From: a bacterium
Lineage (GTDB): Bacteria; Patescibacteriota; Microgenomatia; Daviesbacterales; UBA10151
Reading direction: 5' to 3'
DNA length: 54,345 bases
Assembly (NCBI GenBank): GCA_021786105.1
Contig: JAJYNW010000003.1
Location: 1-54,345, forward strand
Position 1 is the stretch's first letter. Each line of letters begins with the position of its first letter. This document shows, piece by piece, positions 25,776 through 32,829 of this stretch. The notes under the pieces are model-generated. The model saw nothing but the letters and a program-made list of their open reading frames with translations, was not told the origin of the DNA and searched no databases. Made by a program: the position numbers and the translations under genes.

Positions 25776-26405
25776 CTATATAGTAAAACTGCTTTCCTGT
25801 GCTTGGGCCTGTTGGAGCTGGCCTACTTTATACTCTTGGGCAAAGCTGGAAATTGCCTCCAGCACCTCATCCGGCGAATCAACAATTTTGTAAACTTTCA
25901 GTTCTTGCGGTCTTAACAGCATGTTAGCCTTAAAAGCACCAATGATATTTTCCCAAAACTTTCCATAAAGAATTAGCGGCTTATGGTGGCCAAAGTAAAG
26001 TTTAGCCAGTCCCCAGGCCATCCCGAATTCTGAAATAGTCCCCGAACCTCCGTTAAAAACAATATAAACCTGTCCTGTTTTTATCAGAGCCAGCGTTCTC
26101 TCGACATAATTAGTAGTCCTGATTTCCTCATCAAATAAATTTTTGGGGTCTCTTCCCTCAAAATTTGGGATATCTTCAGAATACAAAGTCACCCCAATCA
26201 CCTTACCGCCACCTTCTTTAGCTCCGATTGTAGCAGCCCTCATTACTCCCGGCCCTCCTCCGTCCACTACCGTATAACCTGCTTCTGCTAGTTTCCTACT
26301 CACCTCTCTTACGGACTTAAACAATTCCCCGTTTTCCGAGGCATCGGCATAACCAAAAACTGCCACATTTTGAATAGTTGATACTTTTTTTGCTTTAGGA
26401 TCCAT
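25776..26405 (-). CDS. LOG-family protein (Rossmann-fold nucleotide phosphoribohydrolase-like)
   Basis: The family releases free base from nucleoside 5'-monophosphates (cytokinin-activating LOG) or acts in nucleotide salvage. GGGPGVMRAATIGAKEGGGKVIGV is characteristic. The catalytic PGGxGTxxE motif appears as FNGGSGTISEFGMAW with Asn in place of Pro, a variant seen in the TIGR00725-type branch. The C-terminus is polar and Gln-rich. It lies inside the pentose phosphate run, so a product ribose-5-phosphate would enter this pathway directly; that link is an inference. Confidence 0.8.
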   Translation of the reverse strand: MDPKAKKVSTIQNVAVFGYADASENGELFKSVREVSRKLAEAGYTVVDGGGPGVMRAATIGAKEGGGKVIGVTLYSEDIPNFEGRDPKNLFDEEIRTTNYVERTLALIKTGQVYIVFNGGSGTISEFGMAWGLAKLYFGHHKPLILYGKFWENIIGAFKANMLLRPQELKVYKIVDSPDEVLEAISSFAQEYKVGQLQQAQAQESSFTI

Positions 26406-26421
26406 TTAAAACCTTCCTGTA

Positions 26422-27108
26422 TTATATTCCGATTTCGTCAGCAAAATGACCTTGATCTGCTGAAATACCCGAATGACATTTCAACCAAAGTTTTTCCAAG
26501 TTTTCCTCAACATCTCCCTTCAAAAGGAATGAACCGACAATTACGTAATCCACCCCGGCATCAACAAGTTGTTTAATATTTGCGTCCCTAACTGCACCGT
26601 CTACTCCAACCCTCACCGGCCACTTTCTTGATTTAGAATCCTTAATTTTATCTAAGATTCCGTCAATAAATGGTTGACCCTGAAAACCCGGAACAACAGA
26701 CATCAATAGCACCGAATCTATTTTAGACACAAATGGCTCTAATTTTTCAAGTGGAGTTTCATAATTTACTACTAAACCAACTTCCAACCCCTTTGTTTTA
26801 CCGCAATCTATAGAATCGCTAACACCATCAGCTTCCAGATGGAGAAAAACACGCTTAAAATCTGCTTTTACCAGCTCGTCTATCCATTCTTTAGGGTATT
26901 GCACCATCAAATGAGCCTCTTTTTTAAAAGGGATTTCAAATTTAGAAGTCACCAACGGTCTAATCCCGTGATTTGGAACAAATTTATTGTCCATGAAGTC
27001 AAGATGTACCCAACCGCCTTGAAGAGCTTCCACTGCAGCAAATCTTGCTATGTCTTTTTGATACTGTTCTTCAGAGGTTGCCAAAACTGTCGGAATAATT
27101 TGGACCAT
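26422..27108 (-). CDS. rpe: Ribulose-phosphate 3-epimerase
   Basis: Interconverts ribulose-5-P and xylulose-5-P. TIM-barrel landmarks: IIPTVLATS at strand 1, HLDFMDNKFVPN with metal ligand His and catalytic Asp, LLMSVVPGFQGQPF, and GVDGAVRDANIKQLVDAGVDYVIVGS with the second Asp and phosphate site. Usual metal ligands HxxxD are slightly altered from the HIDVMDGxFVPN consensus but the acids are kept. One base overlaps the rpiB stop. Supplies substrate to the split transketolase downstream. Confidence 0.93.
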   Translation of the reverse strand: MVQIIPTVLATSEEQYQKDIARFAAVEALQGGWVHLDFMDNKFVPNHGIRPLVTSKFEIPFKKEAHLMVQYPKEWIDELVKADFKRVFLHLEADGVSDSIDCGKTKGLEVGLVVNYETPLEKLEPFVSKIDSVLLMSVVPGFQGQPFIDGILDKIKDSKSRKWPVRVGVDGAVRDANIKQLVDAGVDYVIVGSFLLKGDVEENLEKLWLKCHSGISADQGHFADEIGI

Positions 27109-27611
27109 TATATTTCTTCTTCAAGCTTTTTAATTTTCTCAATTCTTCTCACATGCCGCTCTTCTTTGGTAAACGGAGCTTCCAGCCAGAATTTAATCGC
27201 TTTTAAAGCATCTTCATCTGTTAAAAACCTGACTCCCAAAGACAGCATATTTGCATCATTATGCTCCCGGGTAAGCCTCAACATTTCATAAGGATCAACA
27301 CTCGTTCTTCCGGTGATATCAGCAGCCCGGACCGGTGCGACTGCCGCATAAAACAAAGCACAGCGTATGCCTTTAAATTTATTTGCCACCATCATCTCGG
27401 CCTGCCCTGAACCGCCAAAGATAATTCCTCTACTATCAGGGTTTTTAGATACGGCTTCTGCTGCCTTGGAAATAAAATCAGGATAATCGTCGTATTTATC
27501 AAAAGTATAGGCACCACAATCCTCTACCTCATAACCCTCTTTTCCCAAAAACTCTTTTACCTTATTCTTAAGTTCAAACCCAGTGTGATCCGTGGCCAGA
27601 TATACTTTCAT
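27108..27611 (-). CDS. rpiB: Ribose-5-phosphate isomerase B
   Basis: Interconverts ribose-5-P and ribulose-5-P. The N-terminus MKVYLATDHTGFELK and the phosphate/anion loop IIFGGSGQAEMMVANKFKGIRCAL match RpiB; the usual catalytic Cys of RpiB (GTGxG..) is replaced here by FGGSGQ, so the base may be the Thr/Cys variant found in some members. The C-terminal REHNDANMLSLGVRF and FTKEERHVRRIEKI are also family features. The ATG two codons into the track ORF is preferred over its TTG. First gene of the pentose run. Confidence 0.9.
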   Translation of the reverse strand: MKVYLATDHTGFELKNKVKEFLGKEGYEVEDCGAYTFDKYDDYPDFISKAAEAVSKNPDSRGIIFGGSGQAEMMVANKFKGIRCALFYAAVAPVRAADITGRTSVDPYEMLRLTREHNDANMLSLGVRFLTDEDALKAIKFWLEAPFTKEERHVRRIEKIKKLEEEI

Positions 27612-27661
27612 AAGCAAGGATACTATATCATAAGTTGTCGCTGACGCGAAGCTAGTTTTTG

Positions 27662-28033
27662 TTACTTATTCCCAATAAGCTGAACAATATTATTATCTAA
27701 ATCAAGGAAAGTAGCGAAATAATAGTCCATCGTAGGTGCTTTAAAAGGAGCAGCAATAAATTCCACGCCTTTATCCTTTAAATATTTATAAGCTTCTTCT
27801 ACCGAATCAACATCCAAATTAAACATGTGTCTGGCCGGATCCTGATTTTTACCCTTAACCTCTGAATGCTGACCTATCCAAAGCTGCGTATCACCTATCT
27901 GGAACAAAGCTCCGGTATCATCCGGGTGATTTAACTCTTTTTTGGGGATCAATCCTAGTTTATCTTTATACCAATCAGCTAAGGCTTTGTAATCTTCTGA
28001 CCAAATTAAAACCGTCGATATTCTTTTAAACAT
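27662..28033 (-). CDS. VOC-superfamily (glyoxalase/bleomycin-resistance-like) protein
   Basis: Two beta-alpha-beta-beta-beta units typical of the vicinal oxygen chelate fold, with SEDYKALADWYKDKLGL at the start and FLDLDNNIVQLIGNK at the end. Potential metal ligands are His (ARHMFNLDV) and the terminal Gln/Glu region. Substrate unknown. It is monocistronic, 50 nt upstream of rpiB. Confidence 0.8.
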   Translation of the reverse strand: MFKRISTVLIWSEDYKALADWYKDKLGLIPKKELNHPDDTGALFQIGDTQLWIGQHSEVKGKNQDPARHMFNLDVDSVEEAYKYLKDKGVEFIAAPFKAPTMDYYFATFLDLDNNIVQLIGNK

Positions 28034-28054
28034 TAGAAAATTATATCATCTATG

Positions 28055-28135
28055 AAATTGACGTTTTTGTGCAGCAAAAAGGCAAGGTTCTATTATGCAA
28101 GCAGTAAAATATAACTCATACTGCAAGCGTGATAG
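28055..28135 (+). repeat. Dispersed repeat, copy 1 (partner at 54135-54215)
   Basis: A core of about 32 nt (ACGTTTTTG..GCAAAAAGG and the following GCAAGGTTCT) is shared with 54140-54171 with one indel and one substitution. Similarity fades over the next 40 nt. The core can form a hairpin between TTTTTG and CAAAAA. No gene is recognised in 28034-28210; a 37-codon frame from 28095 has no ribosome site. Confidence 0.65.
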
Positions 28136-28217
28136 GTTCTTATATATTTTGTCCTACTTGACCCCTTTTAAATCCTTTGGTACAAATAATATGGTTATCG
28201 AAAGATAGCTTTTCAAG

Positions 28218-28243
28218 AAAACTCGCCTCGCGCGAGTTTTTTT
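28218..28243 (+). terminator. Strong intrinsic terminator ahead of the riboflavin promoter
   Basis: AAAACTCGC-CTCGC-GCGAGTTTT followed by TTT: a 9-bp stem, 5-nt loop and T-tract. It works on the plus strand, where no upstream gene is recognised, so it either insulates the riboflavin operon or ends an unannotated RNA from 28034-28217. Confidence 0.8.
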
Positions 28244-28253
28244 GACTCTTTTT

Positions 28254-28262
28254 TGGTATAAT
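28254..28262 (+). promoter_or_regulatory. Extended -10 promoter of the riboflavin operon
   Basis: TGGTATAAT combines the TGn extension with a consensus -10. No good -35 lies 17 nt upstream (the terminator's T-tract is there). Transcription would start near 28269, at the first base of the FMN aptamer. Confidence 0.7.
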
Positions 28263-28269
28263 ACAAAAG

Positions 28270-28412
28270 TTCTTTCGGGGATTTGTGTAAGTCAAAATCG
28301 GCAGTAAACTCTGCGAGGATCGGAATTCCGATCCAGGAACTGGTGTAAATCCGGTAGCGACCGTTATAACCCTAAGCGTAAGTCAAAGGGTACAGTCGGG
28401 ATAAAAGAAAGG
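28270..28412 (+). ncRNA. FMN riboswitch (RFN element)
   Basis: Recognised by conserved segments in order: TTCTTTCGGGGA (P1 5' side), ATCGGCAGTAAACTCTGCGAG, CTGGTGTAAATCCGGTAGCGA, ACAGTCGGGAT and AAAGAAAGGA (P1 3' side). A palindromic GGATCGGAATTCCGATCC arm and an extra ACCC...GGGT arm are lineage-specific decorations. The element precedes ribE, so it senses FMN and shuts down riboflavin synthesis. Its 5' segment CTTTCGGGGAT (28272-28282) is an exact complement of ATCCCCGAAAG (28442-28452) in the expression platform. Confidence 0.95.
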
Positions 28413-28440
28413 ATGCTACACCAATTTGGTGCTTATTTTA

Positions 28441-28462
28441 TATCCCCGAAAGGGGATTTTTT
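28441..28462 (+). terminator. Riboswitch expression platform (terminator / SD-sequestering hairpin)
   Basis: ATCCCC-GAAA-GGGGAT followed by TTTTT, ending 2 nt before the ribE ATG. The 3' arm carries AGGGGA, a plausible Shine-Dalgarno site 7 nt from the ATG, so the hairpin can block both elongation and initiation. Pairing of its 5' arm with 28272-28282 would prevent it. Confidence 0.85.
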
Positions 28463-28463
28463 A

Positions 28464-29048
28464 ATGTCTATGTTTACAGGAATAATTACACATCTTGGCA
28501 AAGTATCTAAAAAGACAAAGAGAACGTTAACGATTAAAACTAATCAGGACCTCTTGTCTAAAATTACAGAAGGAACCAGCGTCTCTGTAAATGGAATCTG
28601 TCTCACAGTGGTAAATATTAACAGAGACTCTTTTGAAATAGATTTTATGCCGGAAACCTACACACGAACTAGCATAAAATACTTACAACCTGACGATCCG
28701 GCCAACTTAGAACTTCCTGCTACGCCCGCTTCATTTCTATCTGGCCATATTGTCCAAGGACATATTGACGGGACTGCTAAATTAGCAGGTAACACCGAAG
28801 AAAAAAATAATCATATCCTTAAATTTTCTATCCCAAATGATCTTTCCCGGTATATTGCTGAAAAAGGCTCTATTGCTATAAATGGCATCTCTTTAACTGT
28901 TATTGAAGCAGAAAAAAACTATTTTACTGTCGGTATTATCCCTTACACCTGGAACTTTACTATGCTCAAAACTATCAAAATTGGGGACTTCGTCAATATC
29001 GAAACTGATATTTTAGCAAAGTATGTTGAAAGGCTGACAAAAAAATGA
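28464..29048 (+). CDS. ribE: Riboflavin synthase alpha subunit
   Basis: Dismutates two molecules of 6,7-dimethyl-8-ribityllumazine to riboflavin. Two tandem lumazine-binding barrels are visible: the first begins MFTGIITHLG with SVNGICLTVV, and the second has FLSGHIVQGHIDG and AINGISLTVIE. The track ORF starts at 28413 inside the riboswitch tail; MSMFTG at 28464, right after the platform hairpin, is the real start. The 3' end overlaps ribH by 4 nt. First gene of ribE-ribH-ribA-ribD. Confidence 0.96.
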   Translation: MSMFTGIITHLGKVSKKTKRTLTIKTNQDLLSKITEGTSVSVNGICLTVVNINRDSFEIDFMPETYTRTSIKYLQPDDPANLELPATPASFLSGHIVQGHIDGTAKLAGNTEEKNNHILKFSIPNDLSRYIAEKGSIAINGISLTVIEAEKNYFTVGIIPYTWNFTMLKTIKIGDFVNIETDILAKYVERLTKK

Positions 29049-29521
29049 TTCAAAATCCATCTAATAATCTAGTCAAATACAACAAAGACAATCCGAAGCT
29101 TAAAGTAGCTATTGTCAGAAGTAATTATTATCAGGATTTAACCAGCAGCTTAGAAAAAGCATGCCGGAATCATTTAATCATTTCCGGAGTCAAAGAAAAT
29201 AATATAACTACCTATGAAGTACCGGGGTCGTGGGAGATTCCTTTAATAGTTAAAAAAATAGCCGCTGCAAAAAAGTTCGATAGCATAGTTGCTTTTGGCA
29301 TCATTATCAAAGGAGAAACTTATCATTTCGAGATTCTTGCTAATGAATGTGCCAGGGCATTGATGAATATTTCTTTAGAGTTCAGTATGCCCGTTACCTT
29401 TGAAATATTAGCTACCTATAGTTTAGAACAGGCCAAAAAAAGAGTTTCCGGAAAATACAATAAAGGTATTGAAGCAGCCAAATCACTCCTGGATACCATT
29501 AAAGTATTATCAAAAATATGA
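29045..29521 (+). CDS. ribH: 6,7-dimethyl-8-ribityllumazine synthase
   Basis: Condenses 5-amino-6-ribitylaminouracil with dihydroxybutanone phosphate. Family pattern: VAIVRSNYYQDL, TTYEVPGSWEIPLIVKKIA, and IVAFGIIIKGETYHFEILANECARALM with the catalytic His (canonical GxVIRGxTxHFxxV). The second half includes PVTFEILATYSLEQAKKR. Length 158 is normal. Overlaps both neighbours by 4 nt, indicating translational coupling and tight stoichiometry. Confidence 0.95.
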   Translation: MIQNPSNNLVKYNKDNPKLKVAIVRSNYYQDLTSSLEKACRNHLIISGVKENNITTYEVPGSWEIPLIVKKIAAAKKFDSIVAFGIIIKGETYHFEILANECARALMNISLEFSMPVTFEILATYSLEQAKKRVSGKYNKGIEAAKSLLDTIKVLSKI

Positions 29522-30099
29522 AAGTCGCGTCAGCCAGCTTACCAACAAAATATGGCCTCTTTAAAATACTTGTTTTTAAGTCCAAGAAAGACAATCTGGA
29601 ACATGTAGCTTTAGTTAAAGGGGAAGATTTTAAAAAAGAGGCTTTAGTCAGAATTCACTCACGATGCCTGACAGGAGATGTTTTTTCTTCGCTAAGGTGC
29701 GACTGTCACGAACAACTGCAGAAAAGTTTACAAAAAATTGGCAAAGCAAAAAATGGAGTTTTAATCTATCTCAATCAAGAAGGCCGAGGTATTGGACTGG
29801 TTAATAAAATTAAAGCCTACGCCTTACAAGAGGCCGGTTTAGATACGGTCCAAGCCAATGAACAATTAGGATTTACTGCTGATACCCGCAGTTACGAAAT
29901 AGCAGCCCAAATCCTTAAAGACCTTAACATCCAAAAAATTAACCTGCTCACCAATAATCCGGATAAAATTAATCAACTTGAAGCTTTGGGGATAACTATA
30001 ACAAAACGTATCCCCCTTGAGACTATTCCCAATAAAATAGATAAAATCTATCTCATGACCAAAAAAAACAAATTTGGCCATAAACTGAAATTAGTTTGA
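29518..30099 (+). CDS. ribA: GTP cyclohydrolase II
   Basis: Opens GTP to the pyrimidine precursor of riboflavin. The zinc site CLTGDVFSSLRCDC is complete and NQEGRGIGL plus LLTNNPDKI are canonical. It is a stand-alone enzyme of 193 residues, without the DHBP synthase (RibB) domain usually fused in RibBA. A Glu that normally precedes CLTGD is Arg here (HSRCLTGD). DHBP synthase is not encoded elsewhere in the window. Confidence 0.95.
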   Translation: MKVASASLPTKYGLFKILVFKSKKDNLEHVALVKGEDFKKEALVRIHSRCLTGDVFSSLRCDCHEQLQKSLQKIGKAKNGVLIYLNQEGRGIGLVNKIKAYALQEAGLDTVQANEQLGFTADTRSYEIAAQILKDLNIQKINLLTNNPDKINQLEALGITITKRIPLETIPNKIDKIYLMTKKNKFGHKLKLV

Positions 30100-30101
30100 T
30101 C

Positions 30102-31178
30102 ATGAATGAAGATATTAAATTCCTTAAAGAAACACTCAAACTTGCCAAAAAAGGGTTAGGGCGAACTAGTCCTAACCCAATGGTAGGAGCAGTGATTGTT
30201 AGAAACGGCCGTATTATTGGCCAAGGTTTTCATCGTCAAGCAGGACTGGCCCATGCGGAAATAGAAGCGCTAAATTCTGCAACAGAAAACCCACAAGGCG
30301 CAACTTTATATATAAACCTTGAACCTTGCACAATTTTTGGCAGAACTCCCCCTTGTACTGAAGCAATAATTAAAAGCGGAATTAAAAAGATTGTATGCTG
30401 CACCTTAGATCCTAATCCGAAAGTTCATGGTCAAGGCCTGATCAAACTGAAAGAAGCAGGTATTGAAACTGCGGTAGGAATCTTAGAAGATGAAGCGCGG
30501 GTATTAAATGAAGCGTTTTTTACCTTTCATGAAAAAAGACGGCCGTTTATTGCCATCAAATTTGCTACCTCCTTAGATGGAAAAATGGCAACCAGATCAG
30601 GTGATTCTAAATGGATCACCAATAGAAAAGCCAGAGAATATGCCAGAAATCTAAGAGGCCAATATCAGGCAATACTTGTAGGAATACATACCATACTGGC
30701 AGATAATCCAAACCTGGGGGTGCGGACAAAAGGGCAAAAAGACCCCTTCCGGATTATTATTGACCCCAGATTACAAATATCATTAGATGCAGATGTTCTC
30801 CGCGATACAAACGTATTAATTGTAACCACTAGCCAAGCAGATAATTTTAAAAAAGAGTTGTTAAAAAATAAAGTTTTTACGGTCTTGGTTTTTGATTCAA
30901 AACAAATAAATATTGGAGAGCTTCTATCTAAATTACGGGAAAAAGAAATCATCAGCATTTTAGTGGAAGGCGGCGGGGAAACTTTGGGAAACTTTATAGA
31001 TTCCAGACTAGTTGATAAAGTTTATGCCTTTCATGCACCAATAATAATTGGCGGAAAAAATGCCTTCAGTATCGGAGGGAATGGTGCTAACACTATCAAA
31101 AAAGCAATCAAATTAAAAAAAATTTCCTTTCAAAAATTTGATGACAACTCTTTAACAATCGGTTATATACATCATTAA
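30102..31178 (+). CDS. ribD: Bifunctional riboflavin deaminase / reductase
   Basis: Performs the deamination and side-chain reduction steps after RibA. The N-terminal deaminase (about 1-145) has GLGRTSPNPMVGAVIV, the zinc motif HAEIEAL and PCTIFGRTPPCTEAI. The reductase domain (about 148-358) begins FIAIKFATSLDGKMAT and has ILVEGGGETLGNFI for NADPH. The ATG at MNEDIK, 2 nt after the ribA stop, is preferred over the track's TTG. Last gene of the operon. Confidence 0.96.
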   Translation: MNEDIKFLKETLKLAKKGLGRTSPNPMVGAVIVRNGRIIGQGFHRQAGLAHAEIEALNSATENPQGATLYINLEPCTIFGRTPPCTEAIIKSGIKKIVCCTLDPNPKVHGQGLIKLKEAGIETAVGILEDEARVLNEAFFTFHEKRRPFIAIKFATSLDGKMATRSGDSKWITNRKAREYARNLRGQYQAILVGIHTILADNPNLGVRTKGQKDPFRIIIDPRLQISLDADVLRDTNVLIVTTSQADNFKKELLKNKVFTVLVFDSKQINIGELLSKLREKEIISILVEGGGETLGNFIDSRLVDKVYAFHAPIIIGGKNAFSIGGNGANTIKKAIKLKKISFQKFDDNSLTIGYIHH

Positions 31179-31179
31179 T

Positions 31180-32196
31180 TTAAAACTGAAAAACAGTTAG
31201 CAGCAGAGTAGTACCTAAAGGCACCAAAAGATTATCATCAATCAAAAAGGAAAATTGGTCTAAAACAGCTGTCAGCAAAGCAGCAAATAGGATTAAAAGG
31301 AAAGAGAAATGAAGCGGGGTGAGCGAGATTAGGAATAATCCAGCAACGGCGGAGACTGTAAAAATAATTAAGGCCCCACCCAAAGTTTTACCCTTCAGCA
31401 AAGGAACAGGCAGCATACGTTTTCCAATCGGGGCCAGCGAATCTCCTAAAATAAAACCTGTCAGAGAAAGCACGGCAATCTCTTTGGGGAATAACCACAA
31501 AATCAGAAGGTTACTAAAAAGCAGTAAGGTAGCCCCAGATGGCTTTCGCGTTTCTTTTGATTTGGCAAAGATGACAAAATTAAGATAACGCTTGTTTATC
31601 TTGGGATTTAGCAAACGGATAGCATCAAAAACCGCAAAAACCAAGAAAGCTAAAAGAGCAATCGCCAGGATAAAAATTTTAGGTAGCCAAATTGTCCCCA
31701 AAGGTAAAACCAAAACACCCAGTTTTAATACCTGACGCAAAGGGTGAGTCAAAACCAGACTTTTAGAAACAACAATGGCATAAATAATAGACCCAATCAA
31801 AAAAATCAAAGCAAAAATTGAGCGGGTATAGAAAATAGTAATGGCACAAAGCCCCAACAGTGAGGCCACCCCTTTTCCTCCTCTAAATCCCAGGTAGAAA
31901 GGTTTTATATGACCTAATACCACTGACAAACCAACTAATAAACCTAAATCAGGGCTGACTGTAAAAGAGAGAATGCCGGAAACTGCCAGAAAATAAACCA
32001 CCGGCGTTTTTAAAAAATCAAAAATGCCGGTGAGGATACCAAAAACAGGCCCCACAATATAGTAAGTATTGGTGGCTCCGGTATTGCCATTGCCTACCTT
32101 ACGGATATCAATATGCTTGATGATTCTGCCAAAAAAATAGCCGGGCGAGATTGAGCCCACTAAATAGCCTAAAACTAACAGCAAAAGTAAGTCCAT
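31180..32196 (-). CDS. PlsY-like glycerol-3-P acyltransferase fused to a phytol/dolichol-kinase-like domain
   Basis: Residues 1-200 are PlsY-like: GSISPGYFFGRIIKHIDIRK, VGNGNTGATNTY and GHIKPFYLGFRGGKGVASLLG, which use acyl-phosphate to acylate glycerol-3-phosphate. Residues 205-338 are a second membrane domain with FILGDSLAPIGKRMLP, LLKGKTLGGAL and LIDDNLLVPLGTTLLL, a pattern of CTP-dependent lipid kinases (SEC59/DGK1/VTE5) and of cytidylyltransferases. Normal PlsY is about 200 residues, so this is a fusion with two steps of lipid metabolism on one chain. It converges with ribD, 1 nt apart. Confidence 0.8.
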   Translation of the reverse strand: MDLLLLLVLGYLVGSISPGYFFGRIIKHIDIRKVGNGNTGATNTYYIVGPVFGILTGIFDFLKTPVVYFLAVSGILSFTVSPDLGLLVGLSVVLGHIKPFYLGFRGGKGVASLLGLCAITIFYTRSIFALIFLIGSIIYAIVVSKSLVLTHPLRQVLKLGVLVLPLGTIWLPKIFILAIALLAFLVFAVFDAIRLLNPKINKRYLNFVIFAKSKETRKPSGATLLLFSNLLILWLFPKEIAVLSLTGFILGDSLAPIGKRMLPVPLLKGKTLGGALIIFTVSAVAGLFLISLTPLHFSFLLILFAALLTAVLDQFSFLIDDNLLVPLGTTLLLTVFQF

Positions 32197-32296
32197 CTTA
32201 CTTTCATTCTACCATCACCAGTTCAGAGAAAATTCCTGTAATAATCGTCACTGAAATATTTACCCAAAAGAATTACAGTTAAAAAATAAAAATCAC

Positions 32297-32362
32297 CGCT
32301 GGCAGGCTCAGGAAAAGGCAGGTGGGGAAACCTATCTGCTGACAGCCTGTAAACCTGCCAGC
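32297..32362 (+). repeat. Structured 49-nt dispersed element, copy 1 (upstream of yjbQ)
   Basis: Positions 32297-32345 are identical to 38091-38139. It folds into an outer helix GCTGGCAGGCT with AGCCTG and CCAGC, split by an 8-nt insertion (TAAACCTG), an asymmetric internal loop and a 9-bp hairpin closed by a GAAA tetraloop (GCAGGTGGG-GAAA-CCTATCTGC). It stands about 48 nt before yjbQ. The rest of 32197-32409 holds no gene; a CTGTAAT/ATTACAG inverted repeat lies near 32237-32278. Confidence 0.85.
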
Positions 32363-32409
32363 ACTTAGGAAATTATTATAGACGTAGACTATAACAAGCT
32401 TTGTTTATT

Positions 32410-32820
32410 ATGAAAAAAATTACAATTAAAACTACGAAATTGAGAGAGGTGGTAAATATTACTCCTCAAATCAGTGAACTTTTAAAAAAACACCCAGCAA
32501 AAGATGGAATGATTCATCTTTTTCTCAAACATTCAACTGCTGCCCTTACCACGGCCTATCTGGCAGAAAATTTAGATCTGGATATGATCGGAGCATTCGA
32601 AATTATGCTGCCGCATACTTTAACAGAAGCAGAAGGACATCACACCCATCGAATGGGTCATTTACCTGCTCATGTTGCTGCTTCTCTACTGGGCCCGCAT
32701 TTGGCAGTACCTGTAGAGGGAAGCAAGCTACAATTAGGTAAATTTCAATCGGTGGTTTTGGTGGAGTTAAATGGGCCAAGAGAAAGAGAAATTGTAATTG
32801 ATTATAACGGACGACCATGA
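32410..32820 (+). CDS. yjbQ: YjbQ/UPF0047 family protein (secondary thiamine-phosphate synthase fold)
   Basis: Small trimeric-barrel family of about 135 residues. Hallmarks are GMIHLFLKHSTAALTTAYL, LPHTLTEAEGHHTHRMGHLPAHVAASLLG (His-rich metal site) and GKFQSVVLVELNGPREREIVI. The ATG (MKKITIK) is chosen rather than the track's TTG three codons earlier. Some family members show weak thiamine-phosphate synthase activity; the true role is unsettled. It precedes the PRTase gene by 9 nt. Confidence 0.92.
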   Translation: MKKITIKTTKLREVVNITPQISELLKKHPAKDGMIHLFLKHSTAALTTAYLAENLDLDMIGAFEIMLPHTLTEAEGHHTHRMGHLPAHVAASLLGPHLAVPVEGSKLQLGKFQSVVLVELNGPREREIVIDYNGRP

Positions 32821-32829
32821 GGCAGGAAG

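Noticed and set aside
28095-28208. 37-codon ORF between the VOC gene and the riboflavin operon
   Set aside because: No ribosome site, no similarity recognised, and it begins inside a noncoding repeat.
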